A stretch of 64,000 nucleotides of DNA from Amorphochlora amoebiformis (Eukaryota; Cercozoa; Chlorarachniophyceae), in contig BAAHQB010000001.1 of NCBI GenBank assembly GCA_054601695.1, positions 806,001 through 870,000 on the forward strand, given 5' to 3'. The notes beneath the pieces are model-generated. The model did not search any database, was not told the DNA's origin, and was given only the letters and a program-made list of their open reading frames with translations. Every line of letters begins with the position of its first letter. Within the stretch, counting starts at the first letter, position 1. Positions 1 to 64,000 of the stretch are shown one piece after another. The translations under genes were made by a program, and so were the position numbers.

Positions 1-15
1 ATGTATATACATATG

Positions 16-141
<126 letters not shown>

Positions 142-169
142 CATAAATATATATATACACATATATATG

Positions 170-218
<49 letters not shown>

Positions 219-233
219 TAATTATATCCACAC

Positions 234-1204
234 TTCTCAGAGAAGTTCTCCTTCTTCCTACACTGTGATATCAAAACCGCCTGAAACAACCAAGCATTAA
301 AATTGACGCATCCCTTTCAAGCTGAGCTATCTCGTACCTGTACAGCAGCCAGTACACCACACGGTCCGTTCTTAGGCTGTACAATGCCAATAGGTACCTA
401 AAATTGTGGAAATTAGGTCGTGTTAGGGTGTCTAGGGGTTGGGACCTTCTGGTCGAAAGCCATGCCTTGCTTGATCCATGAGTCTGGGATATTTGCGACC
501 TCGGGCCACACCAGGGAATACCTTCGGTTAGGATTAAGAGGTAAGTTTCAATATCGTGGAAATGGAGAGAGATATTGGAGGGGAGAATATTGGAGGGTAT
601 GGGATGGGAAGACAGAAACAATAAGGGAGAGAGTTCAGAGGAGAGAGAGAAACATTGGTCCGATTGGGAATAGTGTTGGCAGTAGAGAGAAGAAGCCTGA
701 GAAGAGGGTTTAAGGGGGGGTGTAAAGAGGCGTGAGACATAAAAGGGGAAGAGATAGCGGAAAGATGGAAGCGAAAGGGAGGGAAGGGAATTAATGGTTG
801 GAATAAAAATAAATATATTCAGAATTACCAGTCTGGCACGTCCCAACCCAGTTTGGACTTGGGATCAGAACCAGAGCTTCTCCCACCCATTCCTCCTCCG
901 CCATCCATTCCTGGTAGGAACGTGAGTTAGAAGGACGAATGTGTATTGTGAGTTATGGATAAAACCAAAACCCAAAAGATGAATTCCAGACCGTATCATG
1001 GCCTATGTGAGGTTATCCCATAGGTATTCTTCCCATTTTGGTTCCAAAGGTCAGTTTAGAATTACCGGACATTTGAAGCCATAGGTTGATAGCCATCTCA
1101 GCATTGCCTCCCGCCATCTCGAGATACCTACCCCAAAACAATAACAAGAGATGTTCCATTTGAGGAGGATATACTGACTTTTCGCTGTCGTAAAGGGTCA
1201 TCAT
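234..1204 (-). CDS. MINDY/FAM188-like deubiquitinase, N-terminal part (runs off left edge)
   Basis: Minus-strand exons: 1204-1179 (start ATG), 1127-1066, 910-848, 521-446, 397-338, 280-234. The second encodes a UBA-like helix set ([20 protein letters not shown]), the third a Gly-rich linker ([15 protein letters not shown]), the fourth and fifth join in phase 0 to give [11 protein letters not shown] followed by [17 protein letters not shown]. That last stretch matches the catalytic-cysteine motif (GGPCGVLA-x-VQ) of the MINDY/FAM188 (DUF4205) deubiquitinases, which trim Lys48-linked ubiquitin chains; the Cys is present. The sixth exon continues [16 protein letters not shown]. The rest of the catalytic domain lies beyond position 1. 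Exon 3 ends in phase 1 while exon 4 needs phase 2, so one exon is missing or misplaced in the CT-rich stretch 530-840. Family call is strong for 234-521; assignment of the UBA exon to the same gene is inference from strand, spacing and function. Confidence 0.68.
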
Positions 1205-1530
1205 GTTGGAAAAATGAGGCCATTGGAGGTAGAAAACATAACTTTTAGATTTCCCTTTCGCAAGGTTGCGCCCTCCCCCCCAAGCGAAATCTCGCGACAC
1301 GTCCTTTTCATGCGATCAATGTAACGCCTTAATTAGGAGTTTAATTGGTATTTTACCCCTGAGCCTGCTCCACGGGCACCCCCATCGCGACTAGGGTCTC
1401 CATCGTGTTTCTACTGTGAGATATCACCGGAATCCAATTCTTGTGGCTTCCGACCGAAATATTAACAGAACAAGACGCATTTAGCGTCCTCTGGCTGAAC
1501 CACCTTCTGGGAAGCGTCGCCAGGCCGAAA
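1205..1530. promoter_or_regulatory. Divergent intergenic spacer between deubiquitinase and UBC12 genes
   Basis: Only 326 bp separate the two presumed start codons, which face away from each other. The spacer lacks (TA)n and CTAG tracts and is of balanced composition. It most likely holds both promoters and 5' UTRs. I see no recognisable TATA box or initiator that I would defend. Confidence 0.45.
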
Positions 1531-2313
1531 ATGTCCGCCGCCATGCGGAAACTGATGAAGCTCAAGAAGCAAAAGGCTCAACAAAACCCTGGAGCAAAGA
1601 AAGAGGAGTCAAAAAAGGCTGCTACGGCGTACATGAGAATGCAGGCCGACATGTCAGTCTTAGAGCTTCCTCCGTACGTTAAATTGAATCAGGACGACGT
1701 CAAGGTTGGTGAATACATGCTAGGACTTACATTGAAAAATTTCTCTCATTTCAAAGTCACATTTGACACGAAGTTTGTACGAGCAGGCTAACAAACTTAC
1801 CGACTTCCGGCTGTCGATTGCCCCACAAGATGGCTACTGGAAAGGCGGAACTTTCCGCTTCCGCTATCAAGTTCCAGATGGATGTGCGTGAGTTAACAAC
1901 TATCACTAAAATACTGGTTTTCATTCTTGCTGGTTTCAGATCCGTACAAGCCGCCTAAAATTACCTGCCAGGACAAAATATATCACCCCAACATCGATTA
2001 CCAGGGCTCTGTGTGCCTGAATATCCTTAGAAAGGATTGGAAACCGGTTCTGGACACCCAGAATGTCATCCACGGGCTCATATTCTTGTTTGTGGTAAGT
2101 CATTCTAAAGACCGTTCCCGAAGGCACGTATTCTGAGTAACGGGGTATTCTGAAGAATATGTGTTTTTACAGGAACCAGAGCCTAGTGATCCGCTGAACG
2201 AGGCCGCTGCTAAGGTGATGCGAGAGAGCAAGCAGAGGTTCGCTTCGAACGTGCGGACTGCCATGCAGGGTGGTTACGTCGATGGGGAGAAGTTCGAGAG
2301 GCTCATGAAGTAA
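1531..2313 (+). CDS. UBC12: NEDD8-conjugating enzyme E2 (UBC12/UBE2M)
   Basis: Four exons: 1531-1704, 1787-1883, 1940-2094, 2173-2313 (TAA), giving 188 residues against 183 for human UBE2M. It accepts NEDD8 from the NAE1-UBA3 E1 and passes it to cullins. The N terminus (MRKLMKLKKQKAQQNP) is the short basic extension typical of UBC12 that binds the E1 and DCN1. The UBC core contains GYPYKPPKITC, HPNIDYQGSVCLNILR with the active-site Cys, the KDWKPVL strand, and ends GGYVDGEKFERLMK as in UBE2M. All introns are GT-AG (donors gttggt, gtgcgt, gtaagt; acceptors gagcag, tttcag, ttacag), are short (56-82 bp), and are the only introns here without (TA)n. Start at 1531 is preferred over an in-frame ATG at 1543; either gives the basic tail. 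No defects seen. Confidence 0.95.
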
Positions 2314-2517
2314 CTAACCTCTAGCACCTAGTTTAGCTGTAGGTTTAGTAGACCCACAGCGACGTAATGAGACCCTTCGGACCGTCTAGATCCAGCAGAT
2401 CGTAAGATAAACCTGCCACTTTCTCCACACTAGAACAGAACGCAAGTTACTGGAATTAATTGAACTTACAGTTACCAGAATTATAACTGTATGCAGCGAA
2501 ATTACATTCTTCGGAAT

Positions 2518-2563
<46 letters not shown>

Positions 2564-2911
2564 ACTATACTTAATATGTCTAGTATATATGTGTGTATAG
2601 TCTAGATCTAGAGATAGTAGGCCTAGTGTACGCGTGTTATTGTATCTAATCTAGCTAGTCTAGCTAGACTGGATCATTGAATACATCTAGTACATATGTA
2701 TCGTTGAGTACTAATGAGTGCTATGCATCTTTATTACATGTACGACATACTCGTTTACGTGTACGACATACAAATTATAAATACTTATCTCGTATCTAGC
2801 TAGCTTTAAGCGCTTATGTCTGGATGTGTTATGTATTGAAAGAAATATATATACTAGATATATACGTAAGATATATATCCAGATATACTAGATATATCTA
2901 GTATATATCTA

Positions 2912-2981
<70 letters not shown>

Positions 2982-3400
2982 TAAGATGTATATATATTGT
3001 ATATATAAAGAATATGTATATACTACACATACTAGACATATATGCTTGCGAACATAACTTAAGGCACTACTAGTAGTACTGATTCTTATTTCTACGTGTA
3101 TTAATTCTCCAGATTAGGTTATGTTATGTGGTATCTTATATGAATCTTCTAGTTCTAGTCTAAACTTTAGTATCTAGAATATCATCCGACTCGAACACGG
3201 ATACGCAATAAATTACTAGAAATTAGTCCTAGGGATTACTCTAGTACCACTAGACTAGCTAGACTACTAGGACTAATCTAGTAATGTGATTCTATTTTTC
3301 CGGAGCGGCTCGATCTCTAGTTAATCTAGATAATAAAGCTGTTACGGTACTATGGGTCATCATGATATTGCATAATATAAACGACAAAAAGCTGCTCTGC
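2314..3400. other. 3' to 3' intergenic spacer, CTAG-rich with (TA)n
   Basis: No coding exon is recognisable. The spacer lies between the convergent ends of UBC12 and the GH43-like gene. It holds (TA)n runs near 2520-2560 and 2915-2975 and many short CTAG-centred palindromes (TCTAGA, ACTAGT, CTAGCTAG) around 2575-2900 and 3060-3340. The same composition follows other gene ends in this window. Confidence 0.7.
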
Positions 3401-14534
<11,134 letters not shown>

Positions 14535-14749
14535 TGTCCTCGATAGGGTACTCTAATAACTCCAGGAATCCCTGGGGATCCCTGAGAGAAGCATGATGTC
14601 TATTATAACAAGATTTTGATATGTGGATATCTCTCTGAGATACTTTCATCTTTCTAGGAGAGTTTCGCCCTGCAAGCACTCCAACAGCACGCTTGTTACG
14701 TGGGTGCGTGTGGAGGTATTTTCAGGCAGCTTTCCGATCTAGAGAGAAT
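14535..14749. promoter_or_regulatory. Divergent spacer between secreted GH43-like and EGF membrane genes
   Basis: The 215 bp between the two start codons (14534 minus, 14750 plus) contain no repeat array and no conserved exon. It must hold the 5' ends of both genes and is a candidate shared promoter. No specific factor site is recognisable. Confidence 0.5.
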
Positions 14750-15198
14750 ATGAGGATAATTCGCGAGTCAAGGATACTCGTGGTATTCTGTGTTATGGCT
14801 GTGGTGATTCAAAGGACCGCAGGACAGGTGGGCGACGAGGAGACGAGGTATAAATTCTGTTGTTCGCGGGTCAACCTAGCGGTCGGGATATATGGGGTGT
14901 TTCTGGTATATGTGGATACTTTGTGAACATATTGACTCTTAATACTCTCCAGCGATCCCTTTAAAAGATATAACGACACTGTGTGTCCACTCAAGCCCTG
15001 CAAGAATGCCGGCAACTGTGATTTCAATCGTCAGGTATCTAATATCTTTTCATATCGCAGGATCTATTTATACGAAAGCGGCTGATACAGGGATATATGA
15101 CAGGTTGGGAGTTACACGTGCCACTGCCAGTGTGGATATACGGGAGAAAACTGCACTATTACCCCCAAGCCTTGTGACCCAAAGGTATCAACGTATCC

Positions 15199-15236
<38 letters not shown>

Positions 15237-15237
15237 A

Positions 15238-15278
<41 letters not shown>

Positions 15279-15281
15279 AAT

Positions 15282-15323
<42 letters not shown>

Positions 15324-15802
15324 TATATATATTATAAATCTATAAATATAATATATATGTACGTATTTAAATATAAAATACGTTTTACTTCCATACATTT
15401 TATATATACTTAAGTGGTTATATGTTATATATTACACGCATTTATTACTATAGAGGCAGAAAAATGAGAACTAACATAGATGTAATCAGGTGTGCCATGG
15501 AAAATGTGCTACAGCAACCCGATTGCGTCGGGCTGACGGAGAAAGTTGCGAATTTACGACGTAATAATATTTTGTGGTTTTAATCGTTGATTCTTCGTAT
15601 ATCATTTCAGTTGCGTACATACCAACTGCCGTATATCAGATGCGAGTGTACGCAGAAGTGGATCAGGGGTAGGAATTGCCAGTACGATATGGTACTCTAC
15701 AATAGCTAAGTAGCGGATTATATGTGTATGTATGTGATATGTACAACATGATTATGCATATATATGTAAAATTTATATTTATACACGCACATATATATAT
15801 AT

Positions 15803-15852
<50 letters not shown>

Positions 15853-15985
15853 GTACAAATTGTAATCAGAATGCGTGCTGGTTCAATGGAACCTTCTGTG
15901 GAAATAAAGGTCAAAGACTGTATGTGTATGTACACCTGTGTGTATTTTTTATGTGGCATACCATTTTTTCATATAGACATACCTT

Positions 15986-16025
<40 letters not shown>

Positions 16026-16113
16026 AGTGTGTATATATACATGTGTATATATTTAATTGTATATATAATATGCTCATCTGTACATATTACATATAAATAT
16101 ATATTTAATTATG

Positions 16114-16163
<50 letters not shown>

Positions 16164-16307
16164 CATATACGTTTGAATATAAAAGGCTCCTGTCATAAGA
16201 ACGACGGTGGTGGTTTTTCCTGTAAATGCAGGAAGGGCCGCACCGGCTCGCACTGCCAAGATAAGGACGAAGTAACAACTCACTCCCACCCTCTCATACA
16301 AATACAT

Positions 16308-16357
<50 letters not shown>

Positions 16358-16401
16358 ATATGTGTGTGTATATATAAATATACATATAAAAACATAAATG
16401 A

Positions 16402-16435
<34 letters not shown>

Positions 16436-16642
16436 TAATATGTATTTAAGTGTGATATGTATACGTATAATGTAACAAAACAGACATGTATTTATAATAT
16501 TATGTGTAAAAAGTATGCATTATACATTTACTAGCATATATTATCCTATTGTATTACGTTTCATTACATATATAAAATAATGTTTTTTATTGTTATTTTC
16601 TTATACACTTGCGTATATTATATATTTATACACTAGTAATAC

Positions 16643-16692
<50 letters not shown>

Positions 16693-17100
16693 GCAAGCTT
16701 CCAGAAGCGGAGGGTTCACTGGCAGTGACTCTTGTTATGATAACCATTGTGTCCATTATCATCGCCGCGGGTAGTATTATAACTTGTAGAATGGCATATA
16801 CTATTTTATCATATATATGTTTGTGCACATACATACTTAACACAATGAAATTCCTACATATACATTTTTGTATTTGCATATCTATGCTTATAAGAGTACA
16901 TCCCTAAAACTATGGCCTTTTACCCAGCGTCATTCTTGATCAAATTCTGCGTGAAAGGGGAAAATCCGACAAACGGTCAGTTCATGCCTGTCCCCACCTC
17001 TGATGTGCTCGACGCTAATGCGGAGAGCGATGGAGGGAACGATCACGAGGTGGGCCTGGAGATGTCTGCGGCGGAAATTTCGTGCGATCAGGAGGAGTAA
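14750..17100 (+). CDS. Single-pass membrane protein with three EGF-like modules
   Basis: Nine exons: 14750-14847, 14953-15034, 15104-15184, 15490-15560, 15640-15691, 15870-15909, 16186-16271, 16692-16770, 16928-17100 (TAA), 762 nt, 253 residues, all GT-AG and in phase. The N terminus is a signal peptide ([18 protein letters not shown]). EGF 1 spans [15 protein letters not shown] to [11 protein letters not shown] 2 starts [11 protein letters not shown] and ends [16 protein letters not shown] 3 starts [14 protein letters not shown] and ends [12 protein letters not shown]. One transmembrane helix follows ([19 protein letters not shown]), then a short acidic cytoplasmic tail ending SCDQEE. The layout is that of a type I surface receptor or adhesion protein; ligand unknown. 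Start at 14750 gives the best signal peptide; an in-frame ATG lies at 14693. Intron acceptors for exons 3 and 5 were chosen to restore the Cys pattern. Confidence 0.87.
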
Positions 17101-17161
17101 GATGTTATCGAGAAATATATTATCGAAGAGACTAAGTCATGAACTTTTAACTTGTGGGTCT

Positions 17162-17167
17162 AATAAA
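17162..17167 (+). promoter_or_regulatory. Candidate polyadenylation signal AATAAA
   Basis: AATAAA 62 bp after the TAA of the EGF membrane gene, at a typical distance for a cleavage and polyadenylation signal. Whether this organism uses the motif is unknown. Confidence 0.4.
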
Positions 17168-17190
17168 ACAGAGTTGAAGTTCATTAATTT

Positions 17191-17212
17191 CACTGGGGTG
17201 TTAACCCCAGTG
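17191..17212 (+). terminator. Perfect 9-bp hairpin downstream of the EGF membrane gene
   Basis: CACTGGGGT, loop GTTA, ACCCCAGTG: a perfect 9-bp stem with a 4-base loop, 24 bp after the AATAAA. It may be a 3'-end processing or mRNA stability element. A chance palindrome cannot be excluded. Confidence 0.4.
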
Positions 17213-17240
17213 TGTGTGTGTGTGTGTCATAGTGTATGTG

Positions 17241-17795
17241 GTTCTAGATATTAAATCTAGTAAATCTAGTAAATGGTCACAGTATCTAGAGTATATGTTT
17301 TCTAGACGTGGTTAGATCTCGAGTATTATTTTAATTATTCTAGTATTACTAGTATTCTAGGTATTATCTAGATTATCCGATCGTGTGATTAATCATCACA
17401 TCAATCTAGTCAATCTACTCTAGCTACTAGATCTAGTCTATTCCCGCTATTCTAATATTAGCTAGATTAATATTCTCTCGATTCTCAAGATTCTAGAACG
17501 AGATCCAATAGATCTCTAGAGATCTACTAGATCTAGTAGATATCTAGGATATATATTATGATTAACTAGCTAGACTATTAGAGCCTATGATTCTTGATCG
17601 TGTAACGTCTAGAACGTGTTGCAGTGTCTCTTGTCCAGCTTGTTAGTGTTGTTTAGAGTGTGTATATACTCCAGATACTAGATCTAGTAGATATACTCTA
17701 TACTCTAGATGCAGGTATACATTGTACATATGTAACATCACAGACGGTCATATACCGTCTAGATTCTAGACTAGTAGATTCTAGACTAGTAGACT
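17241..17795. other. CTAG-dense spacer after the EGF membrane gene
   Basis: I count 30 CTAG tetranucleotides in about 555 bp, roughly one per 19 bp; a random sequence of this composition would have about two. They sit in TCTAGA, ACTAGT, ATCTAGT and tandem CTAGCTAG contexts, so the stretch is full of short palindromes. There is no open frame of interest and almost no (TA)n. Confidence 0.85.
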
Positions 17796-18162
17796 CTTAA
17801 CGCGCCTCAGGCGGCGACGTCTAGACAGTCGTGAAAGGGGAAGGTTCTGGATTTTGAAGTTGCCGAGTTTCTTTTTCTATTAGTAAAAAAAGGTCGGCAA
17901 GTTTTTGTATGGCGATTTGCCCCGCCTCTGTTTGATCCCTTCACGACCGGTATATCTTCACTTCTCACCGCCTCGTGCGATCTGGAGTTATTTATAGTGC
18001 CGAAGGAATATCCATTGTCCGTAAGGATCAGTTGAGGCGTGCATTCTCGTGTTTCGAATCGGTTTAGAGTTTTTTTTGGACATACGATACTAGAGGATAA
18101 CACCTCTTTTATCCCTTCAGGGCTGAATTTCTTGTTGAGACCAAGTAGGCATAAAACGGTCG
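17796..18162. promoter_or_regulatory. 5' flank of the rhodanese/DSP-like gene
   Basis: About 370 bp of mixed sequence without (TA)n or CTAG density, upstream of the chosen ATG at 18163. It contains a spaced inverted repeat TTGCCGA / TCGGCAA (about 17859-17900). A 170-codon minus-strand open frame here has no domain features and is treated as chance. Confidence 0.35.
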
Positions 18163-32498
<14,336 letters not shown>

Positions 32499-33489
32499 AC
32501 TAGCAGGCACAGGTGAATCCTCTCAGGTGGCTGCTCGCTGGCTGCTGTGTCACGAACTTGCTTCTAGTTGTGCGGACCGTCATCACCGAAAGCGAAATTA
32601 CTATTTCATGATCAGTTATTGAGTCACATTGGACAAATTCTAAGCTTGAATATAGGCAAGATGCTCGTTACAAGTTCGCGTACTTACATCTCCGTGATAA
32701 CTTTTGTAGTGACTTTGGCGGTGAGTACTTGCGTGTAAATGAGTATATTTCTCTCATACAACTAGCACATATATGCCGTGAATAGTACATTATGTACATG
32801 TATTCGTCGTACTATATATAACACACAAATGATGTCTAGAATGTACGCAGACGTAAGTTACGTAAGTAACGTAACTCACTTCATAAACCTCAACTAATAT
32901 AACAGGAGTTGAATCGTAGAACTGACATCTAGACCGTATATACCATTGCTACCTATCCTATCCTGTACACGTACGTACGCACTGCACTGCTTAGACTGCT
33001 TGCAATTTGAAATACATGACTACGATCATTGTCATAACTCGTACGTACGCACTACAAGTACCTAGAGTCTGAGAGTACTCTCTGGCCGGTATATGCACTG
33101 CAGTGCATGCGCATCATAACGTAATAACCGTGTCTAGCGTGTAGACCGGTCATACGTCTAGTACGTACCTATCTGTGTATCTGCGTTACTATGTAACATA
33201 CACACTAGATACAGTGAGATATCAGTAAATAGCGAAAGCGTTTCAAATCAATACATACTAGTACAAACAAACATCAATCTATACACATACACACACACAT
33301 ACACACACATATATACATATATATATATCATAATATATTAGCAAGCGTAGTATAGTATAGTTGCGATAATTATACAAATGACACGACGACACGACGGCGT
33401 AGGCGTAGGCGAAGCCGAAGCCGGAGCCGGAGCCGGAGCAGGAGTGGAATGCGAATAAATATATATATACATACATACACACATATATG

Positions 33490-33521
<32 letters not shown>

Positions 33522-33656
33522 CATGTATGTGTATATATATACAATATGCACATATGATGCGTACGTGATGTATACACACTGATATCTAGGATATGTAATA
33601 TTATCTAAATGGTATATGTACGGTATAGTAGGCTATTGGTAGCACATGTATATCTA

Positions 33657-33727
<71 letters not shown>

Positions 33728-34117
33728 CATATGCGTGTGTGTATACAGCCAGTCAATAGACTCTAGTAGTAAAGTCTAGAGTATATCTGTATATCTACTG
33801 GATCTAGTATCTAGAGTATCTAGAGTATACTAGTATCTAGAGTATGTACATACTAGACATATCATAGTATATAATAATTTATATACTATCTAGACTATGA
33901 TACTATGAATATAACTCTAGGATAGATATCTAGAGATTTAATCTCTAGATATATTGACTAGATTGAGTATCGTATAGGCTGGTATATTTCTAGTATTGTG
34001 TGAACACTATCCGACTTAAATTACGTGATTAAATAACCAAAATAAACACGCGACATTGACTATTCATTCGTTAGAAATCAGGATGCACGGTAACTAATCG
34101 CACTCACCTTAACTAGC
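32499..34117. other. 3' to 3' intergenic spacer, CTAG-rich, with hexamer minisatellite
   Basis: Lies between the ends of the rhodanese/DSP-like gene (plus) and the PH-PDZ gene (minus). CTAG palindromes are dense at 33770-34000 and scattered from 32840. A (GGCGTA/GCCGGA) hexamer array occupies about 33395-33445. A (TA)n run lies at 33660-33710. One exon-like start is listed separately; I see no other gene. Confidence 0.65.
32661..32720 (+). other. Orphan signal-peptide-like first exon
   Basis: ATG at 32661 begins MLVTSSRTYISVITFVVTLA (20 codons) and ends at a consensus donor GTGAGT at 32721. It looks exactly like the first exon of a secreted or membrane protein, but I find no plus-strand continuation before the next gene. 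It may be a relic, a very long first intron, or chance. Confidence 0.3.
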
Positions 34118-44093
<9,976 letters not shown>

Positions 44094-44291
44094 TTTCACG
44101 GGATTCTGATACCCACTCCTCAACCAAAACCTCCTTTCGAGCTACGACCGCCGACACGAACTCGCAAGGCTTCGTTCTCCTACAGTGCGTTTCAAGAAGG
44201 CGGGGAGGTCGATTATCCTTTGGGGACTTGCAGGAATCCCGGGATTTTCTCCGCTTCAGATCTTCGGAATTCCGGAATTCCGTGCGATCCA
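44094..44291. promoter_or_regulatory. Divergent spacer between PH-PDZ and zinc transporter genes
   Basis: Only 198 bp separate the two start codons (44093 minus, 44292 plus). The spacer contains no repeats. A short palindrome CGGAATTCCG lies near 44271-44280. It is a candidate shared promoter; no metal-response element (TGCRCNC) is obvious. Confidence 0.45.

Positions 44292-64000
<19,709 letters not shown>

Noticed and set aside
33338-33579. Ala-Pro repeat open frame
   Set aside because: Product of the GCCGGA hexamer minisatellite in a spacer; no splice signals or start context.

Overview
The window is nuclear DNA from an intron-dense, single-celled eukaryote, most likely a protist or microalga; I cannot place it further. 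Coding islands of near-balanced base composition are cut into very short exons (mostly 20-150 bp). They are separated by introns filled with (TA)n, (CA)n, GA and degenerate TTAGGG repeats. There are no operons or Shine-Dalgarno sites. I rebuilt genes by joining islands at GT-AG boundaries with compatible phases. For five genes (UBC12, the GH43-like protein, the EGF membrane protein, the rhodanese/DSP protein and the zinc transporter) all 85 introns are GT-AG and every summed CDS is an exact multiple of three with one terminal stop. The PH-PDZ gene also sums to a multiple of three, but needs one or two GC donors.

Layout: (1) 234-1204, minus, partial MINDY/FAM188-like deubiquitinase with an N-terminal UBA-like segment, head to head with (2) 1531-2313, plus, the NEDD8-conjugating E2 UBC12. 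(3) 3401-14534, minus, a secreted PAN-like / EGF-like / GH43-like propeller protein in 21 exons, head to head with (4) 14750-17100, plus, a single-pass membrane protein with three EGF-like modules. (5) 18163-32498, plus, a 35-exon, 647-residue protein with the rhodanese plus dual-specificity-phosphatase layout of MAP-kinase phosphatases, in which the phosphatase signature has lost His, Cys and Arg. (6) 34118-44093, minus, a 26-exon PH-PDZ-acidic-coiled-coil scaffold, head to head with (7) 44292-52992, plus, a ZnT/CDF zinc transporter. (8) 54894-60106, minus, an RGG-rich protein with an acidic C terminus, apparently broken by a 19-C run. (9) 60691-62278, minus, low-confidence exons of an unknown gene.

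The architecture is regular. Head-to-head genes share short spacers (about 200-330 bp). The spacers after gene 3' ends (2314-3400, 17101-17800, 32499-34117, 52993-54893) are strongly enriched in CTAG, at about one per 19 bp where I counted. Five related TA-flanked inverted-repeat elements (320-430 bp, MITE-like, central TGACGTCA-type motif) all lie in introns. Ubiquitin/NEDD8 enzymes form one divergent pair, a secreted and a membrane EGF-type protein form another, and a zinc transporter and a PH-PDZ scaffold form the third. Functional links within these pairs are inference only.
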